64,000 bases of DNA from Stenotrophomonas indicatrix. GTDB taxonomy: Bacteria; Pseudomonadota; Gammaproteobacteria; Xanthomonadales; Xanthomonadaceae. Location: assembly GCA_041545745.1 (NCBI GenBank), contig CP168152.1:370001-434000 (forward strand), given 5' to 3'. Numbering within the stretch: the stretch's first letter is position 1; every line of letters starts with the position of its first letter. Positions 28,477 to 36,180 of this stretch are shown here, piece by piece. The notes below the pieces were generated by a model. The model did not search any database. It saw only the letters and a program-made list of their open reading frames with translations, and was not told where the DNA came from. The translations under genes were made by a program, and so were the position numbers.

Positions 28477-30216
28477 CTACAGGCGCAGATTGGCGCGTGC
28501 CTTCAGCAGCTCGCGCATCTCGTACTTGTCAGTATCGTCCAGACCCTGTTGTCGCTGCTTGGCGTTAAGGTCGTCGATCCGCTGGAACAGCAGCTGCTTC
28601 TCCAGCTGCCCGACAGCGTCATGCAGTTCCACCGTCCACATCGCTTCATCGCCTGCCAGCGTCTGCGCGGCCAAGGTGTGCAGCGAGGCCTGTTCCTCGC
28701 GACCGTCGAAATGCTCCAGCAGGGCGCCGGTACTGATGTCCGGGCGTTGTTCGACCAGCCCCAGCAGTTCCAGCAGCAACTCCACGCCCGGCAGGCGCAG
28801 GCCCTGGAAGTGATGCTTTCCACCCAGGGTCAGGGCCAGTGACGGCTGCTGCAGCAGCACGGCGATCGCGCCGCGCACCAGGCTGCGCTTGGCCGCCGGC
28901 TGGATCATGCGCGTTGCGGCGCGTTGCGGCATCGATGGTCGCCCCGCCTGCGCGTTGCCGCCCAGGCCAGTCAGCTGTCCCAGCTGCTGTTTCATCAGGT
29001 CGCCGAACGCGCCGTCGGGAATCTGCGCGAGCATCGGCTTGGCGCGCTCGGCCAGCCGTGCCTTGCCGTCCAGCGTGCCCAGGTTGATCTCGCGGGTCAG
29101 CTCGTCGAAGAAGAACTGCGACAGCGGCGTGGCCTGCTTCAGGCGCTCGTCGAAAGCCTCGGCGCCTTCCTTGCGCACGATGCTGTCCGGGTCTTCGCCA
29201 TCGGGCAGGAACAGGAAGAAGGCCTGGCGGCCGTCCTTCATGCGTGGCAGCACCGATTCCAGCGCCTTCCAGCCGGCGCGGCGGCCGGCGGCGTCGCCAT
29301 CGAAGCAGAAGAACACGTCCGGCGCGTTGCGGAACAGCAGCTCGGCATGGTCCGGCGTGGTCGCCGTGCCCAGCGTCGCCACCGCTTGGGTGACGCCGAA
29401 CTGGAACAACGAGACCACGTCCATGTAGCCCTCGACCACGATCAAGCGCTCGATCTTCTGGTTGGCCTGGCGCACCTGCCACAGGCCGTACAGCTCGCGG
29501 CCCTTGTGGAACAGCGCGGTCTCGGGCGAGTTGAGGTATTTGGGGCCGTCGTCCTTCTCGAACACGCGCCCGCCGAAGGCGATCACCCGGCCACGGCGGT
29601 CGAAGATCGGGAACATCACCCGATCGCGGAACTTGTCGTAGACGTGGCCGCGGTCGTTCTTGGAGAACAGGCCGGCGCGGTCGAGCAGCTTCATCCGCCG
29701 CTCGTCCTTGCCCAGCGCATCGCGCAGGCCACTGTAGCCATCAGGCGCATAGCCGATCTGGAAGCGCGCGCGGTTCTCTTCGTCCACGCCGCGGCCGTCG
29801 AGATAGCTGCGGGCCTTCTCGCTGCCTTCCAGGTTTTTCTGGAAGAACTTGGTTGCCGCGTCCAGCGCCGAGTACAGCTCGCGGCTGTCATCCTGCTGCT
29901 GCGCACTGCGCGGGTTCTCGCTGCGCGGCACTTCCATGCCGGCGCGCTTGGCCAGTTCATCCACCGCGTCGAGGAACTCGAGGCGGTCGTAGTTCATCAG
30001 GAAGCTGATCGCGGTGCCGTGCGCGCCGCAGCCAAAGCAGTGATAGAACTGCTTGGTCGGCGAGACGGTGAACGAGGCAGAGCGTTCGTCATGGAACGGG
30101 CAGCGTGCGGCGTACTCCTTGCCCTGGCGCTTCAGCGGCACGCGGCTGCCCACCACCTCGACGATGTCGGAGCGGGCCAGCAGGTCGTCGATGAATGCGT
30201 CGGGGATACGGGCCAT
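28477..30216 (-). CDS. dnaG: DNA primase
   Basis: Makes RNA primers at the replication fork, 579 aa. It has an N-terminal zinc finger (CPFHDERSASFTVSP...YHCFGCG), a TOPRIM domain with VVEGYMDVVSLFQFG and FCFDGDAAGRRAGW, and a C-terminal DnaB-helicase-binding region. The start is ATG 30216; a TTG two codons upstream is less likely. It is downstream of rpsU, yqeY and yihY, a variant of the macromolecular synthesis operon. rpoD, usually next, is not in this window. Confidence 0.97.
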   Translation of the reverse strand: MARIPDAFIDDLLARSDIVEVVGSRVPLKRQGKEYAARCPFHDERSASFTVSPTKQFYHCFGCGAHGTAISFLMNYDRLEFLDAVDELAKRAGMEVPRSENPRSAQQQDDSRELYSALDAATKFFQKNLEGSEKARSYLDGRGVDEENRARFQIGYAPDGYSGLRDALGKDERRMKLLDRAGLFSKNDRGHVYDKFRDRVMFPIFDRRGRVIAFGGRVFEKDDGPKYLNSPETALFHKGRELYGLWQVRQANQKIERLIVVEGYMDVVSLFQFGVTQAVATLGTATTPDHAELLFRNAPDVFFCFDGDAAGRRAGWKALESVLPRMKDGRQAFFLFLPDGEDPDSIVRKEGAEAFDERLKQATPLSQFFFDELTREINLGTLDGKARLAERAKPMLAQIPDGAFGDLMKQQLGQLTGLGGNAQAGRPSMPQRAATRMIQPAAKRSLVRGAIAVLLQQPSLALTLGGKHHFQGLRLPGVELLLELLGLVEQRPDISTGALLEHFDGREEQASLHTLAAQTLAGDEAMWTVELHDAVGQLEKQLLFQRIDDLNAKQRQQGLDDTDKYEMRELLKARANLRL

Positions 30217-30275
30217 GGGCAACAGGACAGGGCGCGGCCGCCAGGGCGCGCTGCGGGGGCGGCAGGTCCCCTAGT

Positions 30276-31220
30276 TTACTCGCTGGCGGCGGCCGGGCCG
30301 GTTTCCTGTGGGGCCACATCGGCGCTGGCCAGGCGTGCACGTGCGTACTGGCGTTCGTCGATCACCGCGGTCATCAAGGCACCGACGAAGAACACGGCAG
30401 TGGCGTAGTAGATCCAGACCAGCGAAATCACCAGTGCACCCATCGAGCCGTAGGCGCTGCCGGGGGCAACGGTGCTGATGTAGACGCCGATGCCATAACG
30501 GCCGAGGGTAAACAGCAACGAGGTGATGGCGCCGCCGATGAATGCCTGGCGCCAGGCCACGCGCCGATCGGGCAGGTAGTGGTACAGGAAGGCGAAGGCC
30601 AGCGTGTACAGCAGCAGCGATGTCAGATAACCGATTGCGGGCAGCACCGAGGGCAGCTGCGCGAACACCACCTGCAGTGCGGTGGTGGCGGTCATCGACA
30701 GGATCAGCAGGAAGCCCAGTGCCAGCACCACGCCGAAAGAGAACACGCGCTTGCGCAACCAGGCCTTGATTCCGTCCAGGCGTTGCCCGCTGGTATGGAA
30801 GATCCGGTTCAGCGCGTTCTGCAGCTGCGCGAACACGGCGGTGGCGCCGACGAACAACAGCAACGTGCTCCAGACCCCGGCCAGCGAACCAACGCTGGGC
30901 TGGCTGTTGGCGTTGTGCAGCACGGTGTCGGCGACGCTGGCCACGCTGCTGCCGGCCACCGAGCCGATCTGCCCGATCAGTGCCTGCTGCGCTGGTGGAT
31001 ACAACGAGGCGGTCAGCCACAGCAGCAGTACCAGCAGCGGCGCCATCGACAGCAATGCATAGAAAGAGACCGAAGCGGCCTGGGTCAGCACGTCGATCTC
31101 GACGAAGCGCTTGGCCACCGCCATCGGGAAGCTGTCCTGCAGACGATCGGCGTAGTGACGAAGCCGTGCGGGGATGCCGTGGGGACGCGTGTCGGTGGGG
31201 GCGTTGGATTGCTCGACCAT
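30276..31220 (-). CDS. yihY: YihY/BrkB family inner membrane protein
   Basis: 314 aa with six hydrophobic spans. The motif QAASVSFYALLSMAPLLVLLLW is the family signature near the N-terminus, and GALVISLVWIYYATAVFFVGA is the C-terminal one. It was formerly annotated as ribonuclease BN, but it is not a nuclease; its function is unknown. It lies between yqeY and dnaG. Confidence 0.92.
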   Translation of the reverse strand: MVEQSNAPTDTRPHGIPARLRHYADRLQDSFPMAVAKRFVEIDVLTQAASVSFYALLSMAPLLVLLLWLTASLYPPAQQALIGQIGSVAGSSVASVADTVLHNANSQPSVGSLAGVWSTLLLFVGATAVFAQLQNALNRIFHTSGQRLDGIKAWLRKRVFSFGVVLALGFLLILSMTATTALQVVFAQLPSVLPAIGYLTSLLLYTLAFAFLYHYLPDRRVAWRQAFIGGAITSLLFTLGRYGIGVYISTVAPGSAYGSMGALVISLVWIYYATAVFFVGALMTAVIDERQYARARLASADVAPQETGPAAASE

Positions 31221-31277
31221 GGGAATGTTGTAGCAGCCGGAGGTCGAAGGAGTAGTGAAACGCCGGTGTGCTGCGAT

Positions 31278-31319
31278 GGGGGCAGAGCCCTTCCGCGATG
31301 CGGAAGGGATCAGACCCCA
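31278..31319. repeat. GGGGTCAGAGCCC-type inverted repeat (variant)
   Basis: Arms built from GGGGGCAGAGCCCTTCC and GGAAGGGATCAGACCCC fold as an imperfect hairpin in the yqeY-yihY gap. Related copies are at 58607, 60428 and 60484. Confidence 0.65.
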
Positions 31320-31328
31320 GGTGCCGGC

Positions 31329-31772
31329 TTACGCCAGCTGCTGCTTGACCAGCTTGGACACCAGGCCCATGTCGGCCTGGCCGGCGAGCTTGGGCTTCAG
31401 CGCGCCCATCAGCTTGCCCATGTCGGCCGCGCTGCTGGCGCCGGTTTCGACAATGGCCGCCTGGATCGCCGCGACGATCTCGGCTTCGCCCATCTTGGCC
31501 GGCAGGTAGGCTTCGATCACCACGATTTCGGCGCGCTCGATTGCCGCCAGGTCTTCGCGGCTGGCCGCTTCAAACTGGCTGACCGAATCCTTGCGCTGCT
31601 TGACCATCTTGTCGAGCACGGCGATCACGGCGGTGTCGTCGAGCTCGATGCGCTCGTCGACTTCCTTCTGCTTGATGGCCGCGTTGATCAGGCGGATGAC
31701 GCCCAGCTTGTGCTTCTCGCCGCCCTTCATGGCGGCCTTCATGTCTTCGGTGAGCTGCTGCTTCATGCTCAT
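31329..31772 (-). CDS. yqeY: GatB/YqeY domain protein
   Basis: Soluble, helical protein of 147 aa (MSMKQQLTEDMKAAMKGGEK... ending MGLVSKLVKQQLA) with the family segments VIRLINAAIKQKEVDER and KQRKDSVSQFEAA. It is related to the C-terminal tRNA-binding domain of GatB. The gene usually sits beside rpsU and dnaG, as here. GAGG precedes ATG 31772; a second ATG is two codons later. Confidence 0.94.
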   Translation of the reverse strand: MSMKQQLTEDMKAAMKGGEKHKLGVIRLINAAIKQKEVDERIELDDTAVIAVLDKMVKQRKDSVSQFEAASREDLAAIERAEIVVIEAYLPAKMGEAEIVAAIQAAIVETGASSAADMGKLMGALKPKLAGQADMGLVSKLVKQQLA

Positions 31773-31821
31773 GACGAACCTCGTGGTGGTAGTGGGGCTG
31801 GGCGGATGCCCGGGCCCGGAA

Positions 31822-31857
31822 ACGCAAAAAGCCGGCGACGCTCGCGCGTGCCGGCTT
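31822..31857 (-). terminator. Terminator/attenuator after rpsU
   Basis: On the minus strand AGCCGGC-n13-GCCGGCT is followed by TTTTGCG. It lies between rpsU and yqeY, so it probably reduces read-through and lets rpsU be made in excess over yqeY and dnaG. Confidence 0.75.
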
Positions 31858-31905
31858 CGACTCCATCGCGGCAGGGAATGCCCACCGCAATGAAGATGCG
31901 TCCGA

Positions 31906-32121
31906 TCAGTACAGGCGCTGACGCTTGGTGACGTCGCGCGACGAGCGGCGCAGCTGACGCTTCACAGCAGCGGCGGCTTTGCGCTTGCGCTCCTGGGTCG
32001 GCTTTTCGTAGAACTCGCGCTTGCGGGTTTCGGCCAGCACACCGGCCTTTTCGCAAGTGCGCTTGAAGCGGCGAAGAGCAAACTCAAAGGGTTCGTTCTC
32101 GCGGACTTTGACGCTGGGCAT
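31906..32121 (-). CDS. rpsU: 30S ribosomal protein S21
   Basis: 71 aa, [20 protein letters not shown]... ending [13 protein letters not shown], a full match to S21. GGAG precedes the ATG. It heads the rpsU-yqeY-yihY-dnaG series and is divergent from tsaD, an arrangement widely conserved in gammaproteobacteria. Confidence 0.98.
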
Positions 32122-32169
32122 GGAATCTCCGGGACACAGTAGAACCGGGTCACGCCCGGCGAGCCGCAC

Positions 32170-32197
32170 ATTATAGTGGCGAATAAACAAACTGCAA
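32170..32197 (-). promoter_or_regulatory. rpsU promoter
   Basis: On the minus strand TTGCAG (32192-32197) and the consensus TATAAT (32170-32175) are spaced by 16 nt, in the divergent rpsU/tsaD region. Confidence 0.75.
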
Positions 32198-32275
32198 GCC
32201 GCAAATCCTGAATAGGGGCAGGTTATTGGATTGCAGTGAGACCTGCCAGTTCCCCCGAGGGGTTGGCAGGGGCGT

Positions 32276-32281
32276 CATAAT
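32276..32281 (+). promoter_or_regulatory. -10-like hexamer of tsaD
   Basis: CATAAT ends 7 nt before the tsaD ATG (32289) with no Shine-Dalgarno. This suggests a leaderless or nearly leaderless mRNA. Confidence 0.45.
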
Positions 32282-32288
32282 AGCAGGC

Positions 32289-33314
32289 ATGCGAGTCCTT
32301 GGCATCGAATCTTCCTGTGATGAGACCGGCGTGGCGGTGTATGACACCGACCTGTCCGGCAGCGCGGCCCTGCGCGCCCATGCGGTCTACAGCCAGATCG
32401 CCCTGCACGCCGAGTACGGCGGTGTGGTGCCTGAGCTGGCCAGCCGTGACCACGTGCGCAAGCTGCTGCCGCTGGTGCGGCAGACGCTGGCCGAGGCCGG
32501 GCTCGGCGTGAATGACATTGATGGAGTGGCCTATACCGCCGGTCCCGGCCTGGTTGGGGCACTGCTGGTGGGCGCCGGCGTGGCCCGGTCGCTGGCCTGG
32601 GCGCTGGAGGTTCCCGCCGTGGGCGTGCACCACATGGAAGGCCATCTGCTGGCGCCGCTGATGGAAGACGACCCGCCGCAGGCCCCGTTCGTGGCCCTGC
32701 TGGTGTCCGGCGGCCATACCCAGCTGGTGGCCGTCGATGCCATCGGCCAGTACCGCCTGCTGGGCGAAACCCTGGACGACGCGGCCGGTGAAGCCTTCGA
32801 CAAGACCGCCAAGATGATGGGCCTGCCGTACCCGGGCGGGCCGCAGTTGGCCGCGCTGGCTGAGCAGGGCACGCCGGGCGTCTACCGCTTCACGCGGCCG
32901 ATGACCGATCGCCCGGGCCTGGATTTCAGCTTCTCCGGCCTGAAGACCCAGGTCCTGATGGCTTGGCGCGACAGTGACCAGAGCGAGCAGACCCGCGCCG
33001 ACATCGCCCGTGGCTTTGAAGACGCCGTGGTCGAGACCCTGTCCATCAAGTGCGAGCGCGCGCTGGAAGCGGCTGGCACCAATGTGATCGTGGTGGCCGG
33101 CGGCGTCGGCGCCAACAAGCGCCTGCGCGCACGCCTGCAGCAGATGGCCGAGCGCCTCGGCGGGCGGGCCTGTTTCCCACGGCCGGCGCTGTGCACCGAC
33201 AACGGCGCGATGATCGCTTTCGCCGGCGCGCTGCGCCTGCTGGCCGGTCAGCACAGCCCGCCGAAGGTGGACGTCACCCCGCGCTGGGACATGGCGACGC
33301 TGCCGGCCGTCTGA
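32289..33314 (+). CDS. tsaD: tRNA N6-threonylcarbamoyladenosine transferase subunit TsaD
   Basis: Essential tRNA modification enzyme (t6A37), 341 aa. It begins [19 protein letters not shown]. The metal-binding histidines are in [14 protein letters not shown], and further family motifs are [20 protein letters not shown] and [11 protein letters not shown]. The ATG at 32289 is fixed by the conserved start [13 protein letters not shown]. Confidence 0.98.
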   Translation: MRVLGIESSCDETGVAVYDTDLSGSAALRAHAVYSQIALHAEYGGVVPELASRDHVRKLLPLVRQTLAEAGLGVNDIDGVAYTAGPGLVGALLVGAGVARSLAWALEVPAVGVHHMEGHLLAPLMEDDPPQAPFVALLVSGGHTQLVAVDAIGQYRLLGETLDDAAGEAFDKTAKMMGLPYPGGPQLAALAEQGTPGVYRFTRPMTDRPGLDFSFSGLKTQVLMAWRDSDQSEQTRADIARGFEDAVVETLSIKCERALEAAGTNVIVVAGGVGANKRLRARLQQMAERLGGRACFPRPALCTDNGAMIAFAGALRLLAGQHSPPKVDVTPRWDMATLPAV

Positions 33315-33330
33315 GCCGGGCCTGTTCCTG

Positions 33331-33354
33331 TGATGCCGGCCGCTGGCCGGCAAC
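33331..33354. repeat. SMAG-type palindrome (GCCGGCC subclass)
   Basis: TGATGCCGGCC-gct-GGCCGGCAAC lies just after tsaD and touches the end of the HEPN/Abi-like gene. Its GTAG end is degenerate (TGAT). Confidence 0.65.
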
Positions 33355-33355
33355 G

Positions 33356-34012
33356 TCATGAGCGTTTGCCAACCAGTGGCGAGGCCGCCAGCACCGTCGT
33401 CGCCCGTTCATGGCGCTGCAGCCAGCCCAGGGTGTGCGGGCAACGCGCGTGGATCAGCCGTCCGATCGCGGCCAGGTCGGCACCGATGTCGCGTTCAAGG
33501 ATCGGTTCGTGGTGGGCGATGCGGTTGCGCAGGTGGCGGATGCGGTCGAGGTCGGCATGGATGGTGGTGCGGACGATGCCGACAGTGTTCTGTGGAGCAT
33601 TGGGCAGAGCGATCTTCAGGCTTCGCGTCCACAGGGGCCCCTCAAAGCGTCGTGTAAAGAGGTGCTGCCAGAATGCGAATCGAAGGTTGGCGATGATCTC
33701 TGGCGTGTTCATCTGCTGATTCGATCGCCTGTGCAGGTCCTGCAGCGCCGACAGCGCGCCATCGGCGGGCATGCGCTGCAGCAATGCTGGATGCCATGGC
33801 CAGCGAGGACCATAGGCATGCGCCAGTGCTGCGGCGACTGCGTTGCGGATGACGATTTCACAGATGTGAAGCGGCGATAGCAAAGCGCCACACATCTGCA
33901 TGTTCCAGACATACAGCGAGGTCGCATCCAGGGAATGACGGTCTGCGATGCGTTTGTAGGTTGCCCAGCGTGGTCGGGATAGTGCTGCTTGCAGAATCCT
34001 CTGCTCTTTCAT
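33356..34012 (-). CDS. HEPN-domain Abi_2-like protein (abortive-infection type)
   Basis: 218 aa, all helical in appearance. It begins MKEQRILQAALSRPRWATYK and contains the HEPN ribonuclease signature RNxxxH in HLRNRIAHHEPILER, typical of Abi_2/AbiD/F-like proteins. An upstream segment CEIVIRNAVAAALAHAYG may be a second conserved helix. Such proteins are candidate RNA-cutting toxins that abort phage infection. It stands alone, with no visible antitoxin or partner. Codon use looks less GC-biased than in tsaD or folB, suggesting transfer. The start is uncertain: ATG 34012 is preferred because the frame upstream (open to 34240) shows no protein-like conservation; ATG 34024 is another option. Confidence 0.72.
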   Translation of the reverse strand: MKEQRILQAALSRPRWATYKRIADRHSLDATSLYVWNMQMCGALLSPLHICEIVIRNAVAAALAHAYGPRWPWHPALLQRMPADGALSALQDLHRRSNQQMNTPEIIANLRFAFWQHLFTRRFEGPLWTRSLKIALPNAPQNTVGIVRTTIHADLDRIRHLRNRIAHHEPILERDIGADLAAIGRLIHARCPHTLGWLQRHERATTVLAASPLVGKRS

Positions 34013-34238
34013 TGGCGGCGGCATCACGTTGTGGATCACCAGCGTGCGCCGGAAGCCGAACAGGTGATATCGGGCAATGCCATCCGCTTGCCTGGCAGAA
34101 ATCCCAACGGCATTCGGACTTTCCCGGAATGTCGTGAATGCCTCTGGACGACTGGGGGAATGACCTTCATCCTTCGCAGCGTGTGCTTCGGGACTCGCGG
34201 CTGGATTCCAGCTCCCCCCGAGGACGTTGAGAGGTACC

Positions 34239-34272
34239 AAAGGGCCCCGCTAGCAGGGCCCTTTGTCTTTTC
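34239..34272 (+). terminator. Orphan plus-strand terminator
   Basis: AAAGGGCCCCGC-ta-GCAGGGCCCTTTG followed by TCTTTT. The nearest upstream plus-strand gene is tsaD, over 900 bp away with the minus-strand Abi-like gene between. It may therefore be the original tsaD terminator, or it may end an unseen small RNA. Confidence 0.65.
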
Positions 34273-34331
34273 CAGCCCTTGTGAATGCCCGGCGACCCGT
34301 CGCCCGTTCCGGGCAGGCTCACCGCCGTCCC

Positions 34332-34364
34332 GTTACCATGACCGCCTGTTTTCCGGCTGGTAAC
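34332..34364 (+). promoter_or_regulatory. Inverted repeat in the folB leader
   Basis: GTTACCA (34332-34338) and TGGTAAC (34358-34364) frame a 19-nt loop, ending 4 nt before the folB ATG. TACCAT inside the left arm could be a -10 box. It could be an operator, or a leader hairpin hiding the start codon. Confidence 0.35.
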
Positions 34365-34368
34365 CGCA

Positions 34369-34722
34369 ATGGACAAGGTTTTCATCGAGGGGCTGATGAT
34401 CGACGCCCTGATCGGCATCTACGATTGGGAGCGGCGGATCCGCCAGGACCTGGTGTTCGATCTGGAGATGGGCTTCGACAACCGTCGTCCGGCGGCCAGC
34501 GATGACATTGCCCATACCCTGAACTACAAGGCGGTCAGCAAGCGCCTGGAGCAGTTCGTGCGCGAATCGGAGTTCGGCCTGGTGGAGACGCTGGCCGAGC
34601 GCTGCGCGCAGATCGTGCTGGACGAGTTCGACGTGAAGTGGCTGCGCCTGAAGCTGAGCAAGCCCGGTGCGGTGCGCGGCGCGCGCGCGGTCGGCGTGAT
34701 CATCGAACGCTCGCGGGACTGA
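34369..34722 (+). CDS. folB: Dihydroneopterin aldolase
   Basis: Folate pathway enzyme of 117 aa converting dihydroneopterin to 6-hydroxymethyl-dihydropterin and glycolaldehyde. Motifs: GLMIDALIGIYDWERR (with the catalytic-site ALIGIYDWER), DIAHTLNYKAV, and FGLVETLAERCAQ with the conserved Glu. The C-terminal RLKLSKPGAVRGARAVGV has the conserved Lys. No Shine-Dalgarno is seen. Confidence 0.96.
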   Translation: MDKVFIEGLMIDALIGIYDWERRIRQDLVFDLEMGFDNRRPAASDDIAHTLNYKAVSKRLEQFVRESEFGLVETLAERCAQIVLDEFDVKWLRLKLSKPGAVRGARAVGVIIERSRD

Positions 34723-34726
34723 CCCA

Positions 34727-34751
34727 GTAGTGCCGGCCGCTGGCCGGCAAC
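34727..34751. repeat. SMAG-type GTAG palindrome (GCCGGCC subclass)
   Basis: GTAGTGCCGGCC-gct-GGCCGGCAAC just after folB. Confidence 0.82.
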
Positions 34752-34780
34752 CTCAACTGCAATGAAGAAGGAGACAACCG

Positions 34781-36052
34781 ATGGTGGACGCAGTGGTGGC
34801 GGTACAGTGGCTGGAACAGCTGCAGAACACACTGGAACCCTATCCTGGCGCCTACCTGGCGTTGATGATCTCGGCTCTGCTGATCGCAGCCGGGCTGGCC
34901 AACTGGGTGACCAAGCGCATCCTGGTGCGCGGCCTGCGACGCCTGCTGCAGCGCCTGCCGGGCGCCGAGTCCGGGCGTGGCAGCCACCTGATGCGGGTCA
35001 TCGCGCGCCTGTCCAACGTGGTGCCCAGCCAGGTGATCGCCTCGGGCATCGCCCTAATCCCTGATCTGCCGCCAGGCCTGGTCAACGTCATCATCAAGCT
35101 GTGCATCGTGTGGGCGGTACTGACTGTGTCGATGGCGTTCTCGCATGCGCTGGATGCGGCCAACAGCCTGTACGAGCGCAAGCCCGATGCACGCAACAAG
35201 CCGATCAAGGGCTACCTGCAGGTGGTCAAGATCGTGGTGTTCGTGGCCGCGGGCCTGTCCATCGTCGCCACCCTGCTGGGAGTCGCGCTGGGACCACTGG
35301 TCACCGGCCTCGGCGCGGCAACCGCGGTGCTGATGCTGATCTTCCAGGACACCATCCTGTCACTGGTGGCCAGCGTGCAGATCAGTGGCGATGGCCGCGT
35401 GCGCATCGGCGACTGGATCGAGATGCCGAGCCAGAACGCCGACGGCGATGTCATCGATATCGCCCTGCATACCGTCACCGTGCAGAACTTCGACAAGACC
35501 ATCACCACCATCCCGACCAAGAAGCTGGTGACCGAGTCGTTCAAGAACTGGCGGGGCATGCAGGAAGCGGGGGGCCGCCGGATCAAGCGCGCGCTGTACC
35601 TGGACCAGCACAGCGTGCGCTTCATGGAAGAGGACGACTTGGCCTTCCTTGGCCAGTTCGCTCTGCTGGGCGACTACCTGCGCGGGAAGCAGCAGGAGCT
35701 GGGCCAGTGGAACGGACGCCTGCGCGAGCAGGGCGTGGCCGAGGTCAACAGCCGCCGGGTGACCAACCTGGGCACGTTCCGGGCGTACGTGGAGCGCTAC
35801 CTGGCCAGCCACCCGGGCATCCACACCGACATGACCCTGCTGGTGCGCCAGCTGCAGCCGACCACCGAAGGCCTGCCGCTGGAGCTGTACTGCTTCACCC
35901 GCAGCACAGCCTGGGGCGAGTACGAGGCGGTGCAGTCGGACATCTTCGACCACCTGCTGGCGATCCTGCCGGCCTTTGGCCTGCGGGTGTTCCAAGCGTC
36001 CAGCGACGCCATGTTGATGGCCGGGCAGCGCCGGTTGGCCGGCTCGGAGTAA
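34781..36052 (+). CDS. MscS family mechanosensitive channel (YbdG-like)
   Basis: Inner-membrane channel of 423 aa that would open under hypo-osmotic stress. It has an N-terminal set of about five membrane helices. The pore-lining helix and MscS core are seen in GLGAATAVLMLIFQDTILSL and VRIGDWIEMPSQ. A cytoplasmic domain follows with an insertion (AGGRRIKRALYLDQHSVRFM) characteristic of the YbdG branch. AAGGAG precedes the ATG. Confidence 0.93.
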   Translation: MVDAVVAVQWLEQLQNTLEPYPGAYLALMISALLIAAGLANWVTKRILVRGLRRLLQRLPGAESGRGSHLMRVIARLSNVVPSQVIASGIALIPDLPPGLVNVIIKLCIVWAVLTVSMAFSHALDAANSLYERKPDARNKPIKGYLQVVKIVVFVAAGLSIVATLLGVALGPLVTGLGAATAVLMLIFQDTILSLVASVQISGDGRVRIGDWIEMPSQNADGDVIDIALHTVTVQNFDKTITTIPTKKLVTESFKNWRGMQEAGGRRIKRALYLDQHSVRFMEEDDLAFLGQFALLGDYLRGKQQELGQWNGRLREQGVAEVNSRRVTNLGTFRAYVERYLASHPGIHTDMTLLVRQLQPTTEGLPLELYCFTRSTAWGEYEAVQSDIFDHLLAILPAFGLRVFQASSDAMLMAGQRRLAGSE

Positions 36053-36139
36053 GCTGCGATGCCCCCGGCCGGACTGTACGGATCCGGCTGGTGGCTGAAA
36101 CTGAATGACGAAACCTCTCGCCAAATCGTCCGGGATCGC

Positions 36140-36167
36140 TAGAATGCCGGGCTTGTAAACGTTTTCA
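36140..36167 (+). promoter_or_regulatory. -10 box and LacI-type operator before the GH3 gene
   Basis: TAGAAT (36140-36145) is followed by TGTAAACGTTTTCA (36154-36167), a near-palindrome with central CG typical of LacI/GalR-family operators. It is placed right after the likely transcription start, where a bound repressor would block elongation. No LacI-type gene lies in this window. Confidence 0.55.
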
Positions 36168-36180
36168 TCAAGGACTGCCG

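Larger units (their letters stand above)
34013..34368. other. Gap between the Abi-like gene and folB
   Basis: About 356 bp. It holds the upstream region of the minus-strand Abi-like gene, whose frame stays open to 34240 but looks non-coding. It also holds a plus-strand terminator hairpin at 34239-34272 and a short inverted repeat just before folB. No RNA gene was recognised. Confidence 0.5.

Noticed and set aside
34190..34240. tRNA 3'-end-like sequence (GGATTCCAGCTCCCCC) beside the Abi-like gene
   Set aside because: The T-loop GTTCRANNC is missing and no matching 5' half exists, so an integration site cannot be claimed.
34013..34240. N-terminal extension of the Abi-like gene to 34240
   Set aside because: The extra 76 residues lack helical or conserved character and no ribosome site precedes the upstream start.
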